Below, piece after piece: positions 7,451 to 13,447 of a DNA stretch of 13,447 nucleotides. The notes below the pieces were generated by a model, which saw only the letters and a program-made list of their open reading frames with translations, was not told where the DNA came from and searched no databases. This stretch comes from Bacteroidales bacterium (lineage in GTDB: Bacteria; Bacteroidota; Bacteroidia; Bacteroidales; UBA12077), in the NCBI GenBank assembly GCA_030156305.1, contig JASGMZ010000059.1:1-13447 (forward strand), given 5' to 3'. The translations under genes were made by a program, and so were the position numbers. Position 1 is the stretch's first letter; the number at the start of each line of letters is the position of its first letter.

Positions 7451-8221
7451 ATGGAAAATAATAAAGACATATTAAATAACACGAATAACAATTATGTAAT
7501 AGAGATTGAGCATTTGCAAAAATCATTCGATGGAAGAATGATTCTAAAAGATATTAATTTAAAGGTAAAAAAAAGCGAGAATGTAGTAATCTTAGGAAAA
7601 TCAGGGATTGGAAAATCAGTATTAATAAAATGTATTGTTGGTTTAATATTTCCGGATAAAGGTTCAATAAAAGTTTTTGGGAAAGAAGTAACCCAAATGA
7701 ATCATAAAGAGTTAAATGAAATGCGTACTCGTGTAGGATTTATTTTCCAAAGCAATGCATTGTACGATTCAATGACCGTTCGCGAAAACCTTGAATTTCC
7801 TTTACGAAGGAATAAAATCATTAATGATAAAAAAGAAATTGATAACCTCGTTTACGAAGCCCTTGAAAATGTAGGATTAACAGATGTTATCGATAAAATG
7901 CCTGCAGAATTATCAGGCGGGATGAGAAAAAGAATTAGTCTGGCCCGAACGCTAATTCTAAAGCCGGAAATCATTCTTTACGACGAACCAACTACCGGTT
8001 TAGATCCATTAACTTCAAGAGAAATTAGCAAATTAATCAATACTATTCAAAATAAATACAATGCATCATCAATAATTATTACACACGATCTCGAATGTGC
8101 AAAAAGAACATCCAATCGAATTTTAATTTTACAAGATGGGATTTTTTACGCTAAGGGTAGTTTTGACGATCTTAAAACAAACAATGACCCGTTTGTTAAA
8201 TCATTTTTTATAACCGTTTAA
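7451..8221 (+). CDS. mlaF: ABC phospholipid transporter ATPase MlaF
   Basis: MlaF is the cytoplasmic ATPase that powers MlaE; two copies bind the permease dimer. All motifs of an active ABC ATPase are present in the 256 residues: Walker A GKSGIGKS (49-56), the Q-loop Gln100 in FIFQSNALYDSMTVRENLEF, the signature LSGGMRKR (154-161), Walker B IILYDEPTTGLDP (174-186) with catalytic Glu179, and the H-loop ITHD (His212). The LSGGMRKR signature with Met-Arg-Lys is characteristic of the MlaF/Mkl subgroup. The N-terminus carries an Asn-rich run of about 14 residues before the first strand; this is unusual but harmless. The gene starts one base after mlaE and ends 12 bases before mlaD. No mlaB (STAS partner) is present next to it. 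Confidence 0.94.
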   Translation: MENNKDILNNTNNNYVIEIEHLQKSFDGRMILKDINLKVKKSENVVILGKSGIGKSVLIKCIVGLIFPDKGSIKVFGKEVTQMNHKELNEMRTRVGFIFQSNALYDSMTVRENLEFPLRRNKIINDKKEIDNLVYEALENVGLTDVIDKMPAELSGGMRKRISLARTLILKPEIILYDEPTTGLDPLTSREISKLINTIQNKYNASSIIITHDLECAKRTSNRILILQDGIFYAKGSFDDLKTNNDPFVKSFFITV

Positions 8222-8233
8222 AATCTTTAAACC

Positions 8234-9295
8234 ATGAAAAATACAAAATATAATAATATTAAATTAGGATTATTTGTTGGGTTAGGTGCCTTGATTTTTA
8301 TCCTGGCCATATATTATATTGGCAGCCAAAGCAACATTTTTGGACGTAATTTTACCGTAAGTGGTGTATTTAATGATATTAGCGGATTAAAAGTGGGAAA
8401 TGATGTTCGCTTTTCAGGTATTAATATCGGAACAGTTTCTAAAGTAGAAATTATTAATGATTCGCTGGTTAGGGTTGATTTATCGGTTCAAAATGATGTA
8501 AAAAAATTTATCCGTAAAGATTCAAAAATGGAAATTGGTTCGGAAGGGCTAATGGGGAATAAAATTGTAAACATATACAGTGGCAGCAGCAACAAAAAGG
8601 TTATTGAAAACGGAGACTATCTGGAAACCATTGAGGTTATTAATATTGATAACATCATAAAACAAATTAACACATCAAGCCAAAATACCATCAGAATTAC
8701 CAAAAATCTTGCAGAAATTACCGACAAAATAAACCGTGGAGAAGGAATTTTCGGCAAAATTTTTGCCGATGAAGTTTTCTCTAAAAATATTAGTTCAATA
8801 GCCACAAACACAGCCAATTTAACTGAAAATTTTACCTCAATAACAGATAAAATTAATCATGAAAAAGGAACGATAGGGAAACTATTATCGGACACATCCT
8901 TAGCCAAAGAGGTTGAACTTGCAGGCATTAACCTTAGAACATCTACCGACAACCTGGTTGCTATTACCAATCAGGTTAAGAAAGGACAGGGTTTATTCGG
9001 TGAAATTTTTACCGACACTACGTTTACCAGTTCATTAAGTAAATCGAGCAAAAATCTTGCTTATACTACCGATAAAACAAAAACCATTTCCGATAATCTG
9101 GAAAAATTAACCTTACAGGTAAATGAAGGACAAGGATTAATTACTAAATTATTATATGATACGGCTTTTGCCGACAGTGTTGAAGTTACAGTAAACAGTA
9201 TTAATAAAAGTGCTGCAGAAATTGAAGAAGCTGCAGCAGTTATCAAACGAAACTGGCTGTTAAGGTTATTTTCGAAAAAAGAAAAGAAGAAATAA
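8234..9295 (+). CDS. mlaD: MCE-domain lipid-binding protein MlaD
   Basis: MlaD anchors in the inner membrane and forms an MCE ring in the periplasm through which lipids pass to or from MlaFE. The 353-residue product has one N-terminal membrane helix (about 10-30, LGLFVGLGALIFILAIYYIG). An MCE domain lies at about 38-135, with GVFNDISGLKVGNDVRFSGI, VGTV-like GTVSKVEI, and EIGSEGLMGNKIVNIYSG. The protein is about twice the length of E. coli MlaD. The excess is a mostly helical tail (about 137-335) with four copies of a 20-residue Gly/Asp motif, ending in a basic stretch LFSKKEKKK. Such long tails occur in other MCE proteins, where helices form a tube beyond the ring; that this one does so is an inference. 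No terminator with a T-run is seen directly after the stop. Confidence 0.9.
   Translation: MKNTKYNNIKLGLFVGLGALIFILAIYYIGSQSNIFGRNFTVSGVFNDISGLKVGNDVRFSGINIGTVSKVEIINDSLVRVDLSVQNDVKKFIRKDSKMEIGSEGLMGNKIVNIYSGSSNKKVIENGDYLETIEVINIDNIIKQINTSSQNTIRITKNLAEITDKINRGEGIFGKIFADEVFSKNISSIATNTANLTENFTSITDKINHEKGTIGKLLSDTSLAKEVELAGINLRTSTDNLVAITNQVKKGQGLFGEIFTDTTFTSSLSKSSKNLAYTTDKTKTISDNLEKLTLQVNEGQGLITKLLYDTAFADSVEVTVNSINKSAAEIEEAAAVIKRNWLLRLFSKKEKKK
8732..9181 (+). repeat. Four protein-level repeats in the MlaD tail
   Basis: The tail of MlaD holds four related 20-residue units at residues 167-186 (NRGEGIFGKIFADEVFSKNI), 208-227 (NHEKGTIGKLLSDTSLAKEV), 249-268 (KKGQGLFGEIFTDTTFTSSL) and 297-316 (NEGQGLITKLLYDTAFADSV). 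The common pattern is G-x-G-x-[FIL]-x-[KE]-[IL]-[FL]-x-D. Units start 41, 41 and 48 residues apart, joined by Thr/Asn-rich stretches such as ITDKIN. DNA identity between units is low, so this is an old repeat held by selection on the protein. Confidence 0.75.
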
Positions 9296-9328
9296 ATTTA
9301 GTCTTTCAAAGGTTTGATTTGGTTTATT

Positions 9329-9364
9329 AAAAAAATTGTGGCACGATAATGGGCCGTGCCACAA
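9329..9364 (-). terminator. Rho-independent terminator of hutU
   Basis: Read on the minus strand, TTGTGGCACG pairs perfectly with CGTGCCACAA over 10 bases around a nine-base loop, followed at once by seven T (9329-9335 read in reverse). The GC-rich stem and T-run make it a strong terminator, about 20 bases past the hutU stop. On the plus strand the stem is followed by A bases. The nearest T-run there (9381-9386) is 16 bases away, so it is a poor terminator for the converging mla operon, though the hairpin may still stall polymerase. Confidence 0.85.
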
Positions 9365-9384
9365 AAATTATGGGTAGCTATTTT

Positions 9385-11400
9385 TTAAAAAAGTTTATCC
9401 AACAAATTATCGTCAGCGATATTAGGTAGCGTTACCTTCAATTCGGGAGTTCGTTTCATTTCGCGTTGAATGGCAAAAATTGCGCCATCATTTCTTGCCC
9501 AACTTCTACGTGTAATACCATGATTTACATCCCAATATAACATCATTTTTAATCTACGCGAAGCCTCCTGGCTACCATCCAACACCATTCCAAAACCGCC
9601 ATTAATAACTTCGCCCCATCCTACTCCGCCACCATTATGGATAGAAACCCAGGTAGCACCACGGAACGAATCGCCAATTACATTCTGAATAGCCATATCA
9701 GCTGTAAATTGTGATCCATCGTAAATATTAGAAGTTTCGCGGAAAGGTGAATCTGTTCCTGAAACATCATGATGGTCGCGGCCCAAAACTACAGGGGCAG
9801 AAATTTTTCCTTCTTTAATGGCTTGATTAAAGGCTTCGGCAATTTTTATACGTCCTTCGGCATCGGCATATAAAATACGGGCTTGCGAACCAACTACCAG
9901 TTTATTCTCTTTAGCACCTTGTATCCAACGGATATTATCCCTCATTTGCTGGGTAATTTCATCAGGTGCTGTTGCAGCAATTTCCTCCAACACCTGCATC
10001 GCAATTTTATCGGTAGTATCCAAATCTTCAGGTTTTGACGATGTACAAACCCAACGGAAAGGGCCAAATCCATAATCGAAACACATGGGCCCCATAATAT
10101 CTTGCACATACGAGGGATATTTAAATTTACCGTCATCTTTTAAAATATCGGCTTCTGCCCTGCTCGCTTCCAGTAAAAATGCATTCCCATAATCGAAAAA
10201 ATACATTCCCTTAGCAGCCAGTTTATTGATGGCAGCAACTTGTCTTTTTAACGATTCATGTACGTGCTTCTTAAACTCTTCGGGCTTTTCGGCCATCATC
10301 CTATTGGATTCTTCATACGTTAATCCGGCAGGATAATAACCGCCGGCAAATGGATTATGCAAGGATGTTTGATCAGATCCTAAGTCAATCTTAACACCTC
10401 TTTCAACAAGCCGCTCCCATAAATCGACAATATTTCCGAGATAAGCAATAGATCGCGTTTTTTTATTCTTTTTATACTCCAAAGCCATATCAATGGCTTT
10501 ATCCACATCATCGGTAATTTCATCAACCCAACCCTGCTCGTGTCGCTTGTTGGCAGCTTTAGGATTTATTTCGGCAGTAATACTAACTACTCCGGCAATA
10601 TTACTTGCTTTGGGCTGAGCCCCGCTCATTCCACCCAAGCCGGCAGTAACAAAAATTTTATCTTCAAGCCCTTCACCCGGTTTACTTATTTTACGTCCGG
10701 CATTTAATACAGTAATGGTTGTTCCATGTACAATTCCCTGCGGGCCGATATACATAAACGAACCGGCAGTCATTTGGCCGTATTGTGTAACACCAAGGGC
10801 ATTAAAACGTTCCCAGTCGTCGGGTTTTGAGTAGTTTGGAACCATCATTCCATTGGAAACTACTACGCGCGGCGCATCTTTATGCGATGGGAATAATCCC
10901 AAAGGATGGCCGGAGTATAAAACCAGGGTTTGCTCATCGGTCATCTCGGCCAGGTATTTCATGGTTAATAAGTATTGAGCCCAGTTTTGAAATACAGCGC
11001 CGTTTCCGCCATAAGTTATTAACTCGTGCGGGTGCTGAGCAACCGCATAATCTAAATTATTGCTTAACATAAGCATTATGGCAGCTGCCTGGTGGCACTT
11101 TGCCGGATAATCATCAATCGTTCGGGCATAGATTTTATAATCCGGACGAAAGCGGTACATATAAATACGTCCGTATTTTTCCAGCTCTTCAGCAAATTCT
11201 TTAACTAAAACCGGATGATGTTTTTTGTCAAAATAACGCAGTGCATTTTTTACGGCAAGTTTTTTTTCTTCTTTGTTTAAAATATCCTTACGTTTTGGCG
11301 CATGATTTATTTCAGGGTCATATGGTTTAGGATCAGGTAATTCATCTGGAATACCCTGTAATACAAATTTTTGAAATTCCTCTTTATTCATTTTATCCAA
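9385..11400 (-). CDS. hutU: Urocanate hydratase, long form
   Basis: HutU (urocanase) adds water to urocanate to give imidazolonepropionate, the second step of histidine breakdown, using tightly bound NAD+ as electrophile. The 671-residue product belongs to the long form shared with animal UROC1, against about 550-560 residues in proteobacterial HutU. Conserved blocks run throughout: GGNGAVFQNWAQY (131-143), GLGGMSGAQ (254-262), GSDQTS (341-346), YPAGLTYEES (356-365), FDYGNAF (402-408), FDYGFGPFRWVCTS (441-454), RDHHDVSGTDSPFRETSNIY (541-560) and HNGGGVGWGE (588-597). Cys452 sits where the classical urocanase Cys motif lies, but in the context WVCT rather than ICW. No frameshift is visible and the enzyme should be active. 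The start at 11400 (MDKMNKEEF) has a nearby alternative at Met4. No other hut gene is adjacent. The gene converges on the mla operon and diverges from lemA. Confidence 0.95.
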   Translation of the reverse strand: MDKMNKEEFQKFVLQGIPDELPDPKPYDPEINHAPKRKDILNKEEKKLAVKNALRYFDKKHHPVLVKEFAEELEKYGRIYMYRFRPDYKIYARTIDDYPAKCHQAAAIMLMLSNNLDYAVAQHPHELITYGGNGAVFQNWAQYLLTMKYLAEMTDEQTLVLYSGHPLGLFPSHKDAPRVVVSNGMMVPNYSKPDDWERFNALGVTQYGQMTAGSFMYIGPQGIVHGTTITVLNAGRKISKPGEGLEDKIFVTAGLGGMSGAQPKASNIAGVVSITAEINPKAANKRHEQGWVDEITDDVDKAIDMALEYKKNKKTRSIAYLGNIVDLWERLVERGVKIDLGSDQTSLHNPFAGGYYPAGLTYEESNRMMAEKPEEFKKHVHESLKRQVAAINKLAAKGMYFFDYGNAFLLEASRAEADILKDDGKFKYPSYVQDIMGPMCFDYGFGPFRWVCTSSKPEDLDTTDKIAMQVLEEIAATAPDEITQQMRDNIRWIQGAKENKLVVGSQARILYADAEGRIKIAEAFNQAIKEGKISAPVVLGRDHHDVSGTDSPFRETSNIYDGSQFTADMAIQNVIGDSFRGATWVSIHNGGGVGWGEVINGGFGMVLDGSQEASRRLKMMLYWDVNHGITRRSWARNDGAIFAIQREMKRTPELKVTLPNIADDNLLDKLF

Positions 11401-11444
11401 AATTTTATATATTATTAATATTTGAAATTATTTTAAACGTTCTA

Positions 11445-11475
11445 CAAAATTACAAATTAAGATTTTAGGAAGAAA
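11445..11475 (-). promoter_or_regulatory. Candidate promoter of hutU
   Basis: On the minus strand, TAATTTTG (11445-11452) matches the Bacteroidota -7 consensus TAnnTTTG exactly. TTTC (11472-11475) stands 19 bases upstream and differs by one base from the -33 TTTG. A start of transcription near 11438-11440 would give a leader of about 40 bases before the hutU ATG. No obvious operator dyad for a histidine-responsive regulator is seen around it. Confidence 0.5.
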
Positions 11476-11490
11476 GATAAATTTCATGAT

Positions 11491-11574
11491 ATGGCAAAAG
11501 AACATGACAAAATTACTGAAACAATGATTAGCATGTTTTTTGTAGTATCTGTTTTTGTCATTAAAAAATCATAA
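11491..11574 (+). CDS. Possible 27-residue hydrophobic small protein
   Basis: A short open frame in the hutU-lemA gap starts at ATG 11491 and stops at TAA 11572-11574. Its product has a charged, polar N-terminus (MAKEHDKITET), then a hydrophobic stretch (MISMFFVVSVFVI) and a basic end (KKS). This is the layout of a tiny single-pass membrane protein. It lies just upstream of lemA, in the same direction. There is no recognisable ribosome site and no known family, and short frames are common by chance in AT-rich DNA. Its TAA overlaps the weak TAACTTTA element at 11572-11579, so coding and promoter roles may compete. Confidence 0.15.
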   Translation: MAKEHDKITETMISMFFVVSVFVIKKS

Positions 11575-11608
11575 CTTTAACCCCTAAAATAATCAAAAAA
11601 ACAGAAAG

Positions 11609-12226
11609 ATGAAAAACAAAAGGACTCCGATAATTATTACCATTGTCGTAATACTAATAGCAGTTATTAGTATTTTTTCATGGATGAACAGAACTTATGA
11701 TAAAGCGATAATTTTACAAGAAGAAGTGGATAAAGCCTGGGGAGATGTTGTTTCTCAATATCAAAGAAGGGCTGACCTTATTCCGAATCTTGTAAATATT
11801 GTAAAGGGTTATGCTGAACATGAGCGGGAAACTCTTGCAGAAGTTATTGAGGCTCGTTCAAAAGCCACATCAACTACAATAGATGCCAACAATTTAAATG
11901 CTGAAAGTATGAAGGCATTTCAGCAAGCACAAGGCAATTTAAGTTCTGCATTATCAAAACTAATGGTCGTAGTAGAACGCTATCCCGATTTGAAAGCCAA
12001 TCAAAACTTTTCTGAATTACAAGCTCAACTGGAAGGCACAGAAAATAGAATTTCAGTTCACAGAATGAAATATAATGAAAGTGTTCGAAACTACAACACT
12101 CATATCAGAGGTAAATTTAGAAAATGGGCTTTAAATGTTTTCGGCGAAGAAGATGAATTTACAAAAAGAGAAATGTTCGAAGCAGTAACACAAAATGCTG
12201 AGGAAGCACCAAATATAGAATTTTAA
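11609..12226 (+). CDS. lemA: LemA family membrane protein
   Basis: LemA proteins are widespread, membrane-anchored, mostly helical proteins of unknown biochemical role. The 205-residue product has one N-terminal membrane segment (about 8-25, IIITIVVILIAVISIF) after a Lys/Arg start, which predicts a short cytosolic N-terminus and an outside helical domain. Family motifs are clear: WGDVVSQYQRRADLIPNLV (44-62), a long helix GYAEHERETLAEVIEARSKA (67-86), ERYPDLKANQNFSELQAQLE (123-142) followed by GTENRI, and RMKYNESVRNYN (152-163). The usual C-terminal FP.N..AG.FGF motif is replaced by IRGKFRKWALNVFGEEDEF, but the ending AEEAPNIEF keeps the family form. Two TPM-domain genes follow two bases apart each, an arrangement common in Bacteroidota, so the three probably act together at the membrane. 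No strong promoter is visible; TAACTTTA at 11572 has only a short-spaced TTTG (11554-11557). Confidence 0.92.
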   Translation: MKNKRTPIIITIVVILIAVISIFSWMNRTYDKAIILQEEVDKAWGDVVSQYQRRADLIPNLVNIVKGYAEHERETLAEVIEARSKATSTTIDANNLNAESMKAFQQAQGNLSSALSKLMVVVERYPDLKANQNFSELQAQLEGTENRISVHRMKYNESVRNYNTHIRGKFRKWALNVFGEEDEFTKREMFEAVTQNAEEAPNIEF

Positions 12227-12228
12227 TT

Positions 12229-12672
12229 ATGAAAGCAGCAGATTTTTTTACCCCAGAACAAAAGAAACAAATTACCGATGCCATTAAAGAAGCCGAACTA
12301 AATACTTCGGGTGAGATAAGAGTACATGTGGAGATGGATTGCAAAGAAGATGTATTAGACCGTGCTGCATTCTGGTTTGAAAAGCTAAAAATGCATAAAA
12401 CAGAATTAAGAAACGGAGTACTCTTTTATCTTTCGGTTAATGACCGGAAATTTGCTATTTTAGGTGATGCAGGTATAAATGCAGTAACACCTGATAATTT
12501 CTGGGATGAGATTAAAGAAACCGTAATTAGCCATTTTAAAAAAGATGAATATGCACAAGGATTAAGTAAAGGCATTAAAATGGCTGGACAGGCTCTACAA
12601 GAGCACTTTCCTTATCAGAAGGATGATATTAATGAATTATCAGACGATATTTCGTTTGGAAAAAAAGATTAA
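12229..12672 (+). CDS. Cytosolic TPM-domain protein
   Basis: A 147-residue protein made of one TPM domain (TPM_phosphatase family, the fold of plant TLP18.3 and of Psb32, some members of which show acid phosphatase activity). Visible family features are TSGEIRVHVE (26-35), RNGVLFYLSVNDRKFAILGD (61-80) followed by AGIN, and a helix with YAQGLSKGIKMAGQALQEHF (108-127). The C-terminal NELSDDISFGK is typical of the stand-alone bacterial form. It has no signal peptide and no membrane segment, unlike the next gene, so it should stay in the cytosol. Two bases separate it from lemA and two from the next TPM gene. Both junctions read TAATTATG, which suggests close translational coupling. Function is not established; phosphatase activity is only a family-level possibility. 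Confidence 0.88.
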   Translation: MKAADFFTPEQKKQITDAIKEAELNTSGEIRVHVEMDCKEDVLDRAAFWFEKLKMHKTELRNGVLFYLSVNDRKFAILGDAGINAVTPDNFWDEIKETVISHFKKDEYAQGLSKGIKMAGQALQEHFPYQKDDINELSDDISFGKKD

Positions 12673-12674
12673 TT

Positions 12675-13447
12675 ATGCAAACAATAAAAAACAACGTTTT
12701 AATAATAATACTTGCCCTATTTAGTTTGCAAGCTTATGCTCAGGAATTTCCTGAGAAATCAAACCGAATTGTAAACGATTATACCAATTTGTTATCTGTT
12801 AATGAGAGAAATGCCCTGGAACAAAAGCTGGTAAATTTTAGCAACCAAACCTCAACACAGATTGCTATTGCTATTGTTCCCAGTTTGCAAGGGTACGATG
12901 CTTCTTCCTATGCATTTGAACTTGGTGAACGATGGGGTATTGGACAAAAAGGAAAGAACAATGGGATTTTAATACTGGTAAAACCCAAAATCTCCAATGC
13001 AAAAGGTGAAGTTTTTATTGCTACCGGATATGGTGTGGAAGGAGCTGTGCCCGATGCAATAGCCAAGCGAATTGTTGATAACGAGGTATTACCCAATTTC
13101 AGGCAGGGACAATATTATAAAGGATTAGACCAGGCTGTAAATACCATTATTAGTTTAACCAAAGGTGAATTTACTGCTGATGAATATAGAGAACGTACCA
13201 GTGGCAACGTAAGTTCTGCCATCCCTATGATTATTATTTTTCTGCTCATCATTATCTTTTCAGTTATGGGAAGAGTGCGCAGGGCACGCCACTACGCTGT
13301 AGGACATAATCTACCTTTCTGGATTGCTTTAGGCATGTTAAGTTCTACCGGCAGAAGACACGGTGGTAGTTTTGGCAGTTTCTCTTCAGGTTCCGGAAGT
13401 TTTGGAGGATTTAGCGGCGGAGGCGGCTTTGGCGGCTTTGGCGGCGG
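12675..13447 (+). CDS. Exported TPM-domain membrane protein, 3' end cut by window
   Basis: Partial gene: 257 codons are visible with no stop before the window edge. A signal peptide (about 1-22, hydrophobic core VLIIILALFSLQ, ending AYAQ) directs the TPM domain (about 25-175) across the inner membrane. TPM features include VNDYTNLLS, ERWGIGQKGKNNGILILVKP, IATGYGVEGAVPDAIAKRIV and a helix with QGQYYKGLDQAVNTII. One membrane helix follows (PMIIIFLLIIIFSVMG) after a short Ser/Asn linker, then a weaker hydrophobic stretch (NLPFWIALGMLSS). The visible part ends in a Gly/Ser/Phe-rich tail. Such Gly-rich tails are usual for this family (formerly YgcG-like) and normally end a few dozen residues later. 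It is the third gene of the lemA operon. The domain probably faces the periplasm, close to the LemA helical domain. Confidence 0.88.
   Translation, partial: MQTIKNNVLIIILALFSLQAYAQEFPEKSNRIVNDYTNLLSVNERNALEQKLVNFSNQTSTQIAIAIVPSLQGYDASSYAFELGERWGIGQKGKNNGILILVKPKISNAKGEVFIATGYGVEGAVPDAIAKRIVDNEVLPNFRQGQYYKGLDQAVNTIISLTKGEFTADEYRERTSGNVSSAIPMIIIFLLIIIFSVMGRVRRARHYAVGHNLPFWIALGMLSSTGRRHGGSFGSFSSGSGSFGGFSGGGGFGGFGG
13351..13447 (+). repeat. Low-complexity Gly-rich coding stretch
   Basis: The last bases code for a Gly/Ser/Phe-rich tail with units such as GGFGGFGG and SGSGSFGGFSGGGG, built from repeated ggcggc and ttttgg or tttggc words. It belongs to the exported TPM protein. Such tails are prone to length variation by slippage. 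The true length cannot be seen because the window ends inside it. Confidence 0.7.

Noticed and set aside
8732..9181. Possible CRISPR or tandem DNA repeat in the mlaD tail
   Set aside because: The repetition is seen only at the protein level with low DNA identity, and the gene frame is continuous.
9381..9392. TTTTTTAAAAAA dyad at the end of hutU
   Set aside because: It is a simple homopolymer junction that overlaps the hutU stop codon; the GC-rich hairpin next to it explains termination better.
10827..11072. 81-codon plus-strand frame inside hutU
   Set aside because: It is fully antisense to a strongly conserved part of hutU and its translation resembles no protein family; it is a shadow of hutU codon use.

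Overview
The window comes from an AT-rich chromosome of the phylum Bacteroidota. The evidence is the type IX secretion genes porU and porV (a system essentially confined to that phylum), the MlaE-MlaF-MlaD order without MlaB or MlaC, and -7 promoter elements close to TAnnTTTG, the known Bacteroidota sigma-ABfr consensus. Weak or absent Shine-Dalgarno sequences fit as well. I cannot name the genus from sequence alone; a marine or gut Bacteroidales/Marinilabiliales-like organism is a guess.

Layout. Positions 1-161 are a short AT-rich leader that may hold the last codons of an upstream gene. 162-5222 carries porU (the C25-family sortase of the type IX system) and porV (the outer-membrane shuttle protein that works with it). 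Five bases later comes ispF, the MECDP synthase of the MEP isoprenoid pathway (5228-5710). After a 108-base gap follows an overlapping pair: a small CoA_binding_2 protein and a cytosolic thioredoxin-like protein with a CNVC motif (5819-6507). An AT-rich hairpin with a T-run closes this unit. A 16-base perfect palindrome then precedes a tight mlaE-mlaF-mlaD operon (6607-9295), which encodes an ABC-type phospholipid transporter of the inner membrane.

The mla operon converges on hutU, on the minus strand (9385-11400). hutU encodes a long-form urocanate hydratase for histidine breakdown and ends at a strong rho-independent terminator at 9329-9364. hutU diverges from a lemA-TPM-TPM operon (11609 to the window end). 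It consists of a LemA-family membrane protein, a cytosolic TPM-domain protein and an exported, membrane-anchored TPM-domain protein whose Gly-rich tail is cut by the window edge.

How the genes work together. The common theme is the cell envelope: export and anchoring of surface proteins (PorU/PorV), lipid trafficking between membranes (MlaEFD), isoprenoid precursors for undecaprenyl phosphate and quinones (IspF), and LemA/TPM membrane proteins. hutU is a separate catabolic gene with no other hut gene beside it. I see no tRNA, rRNA, CRISPR array, insertion sequence, phage gene or attachment site. All genes belong to recognisable families. I found no clearly new system; the items listed as findings are modest.
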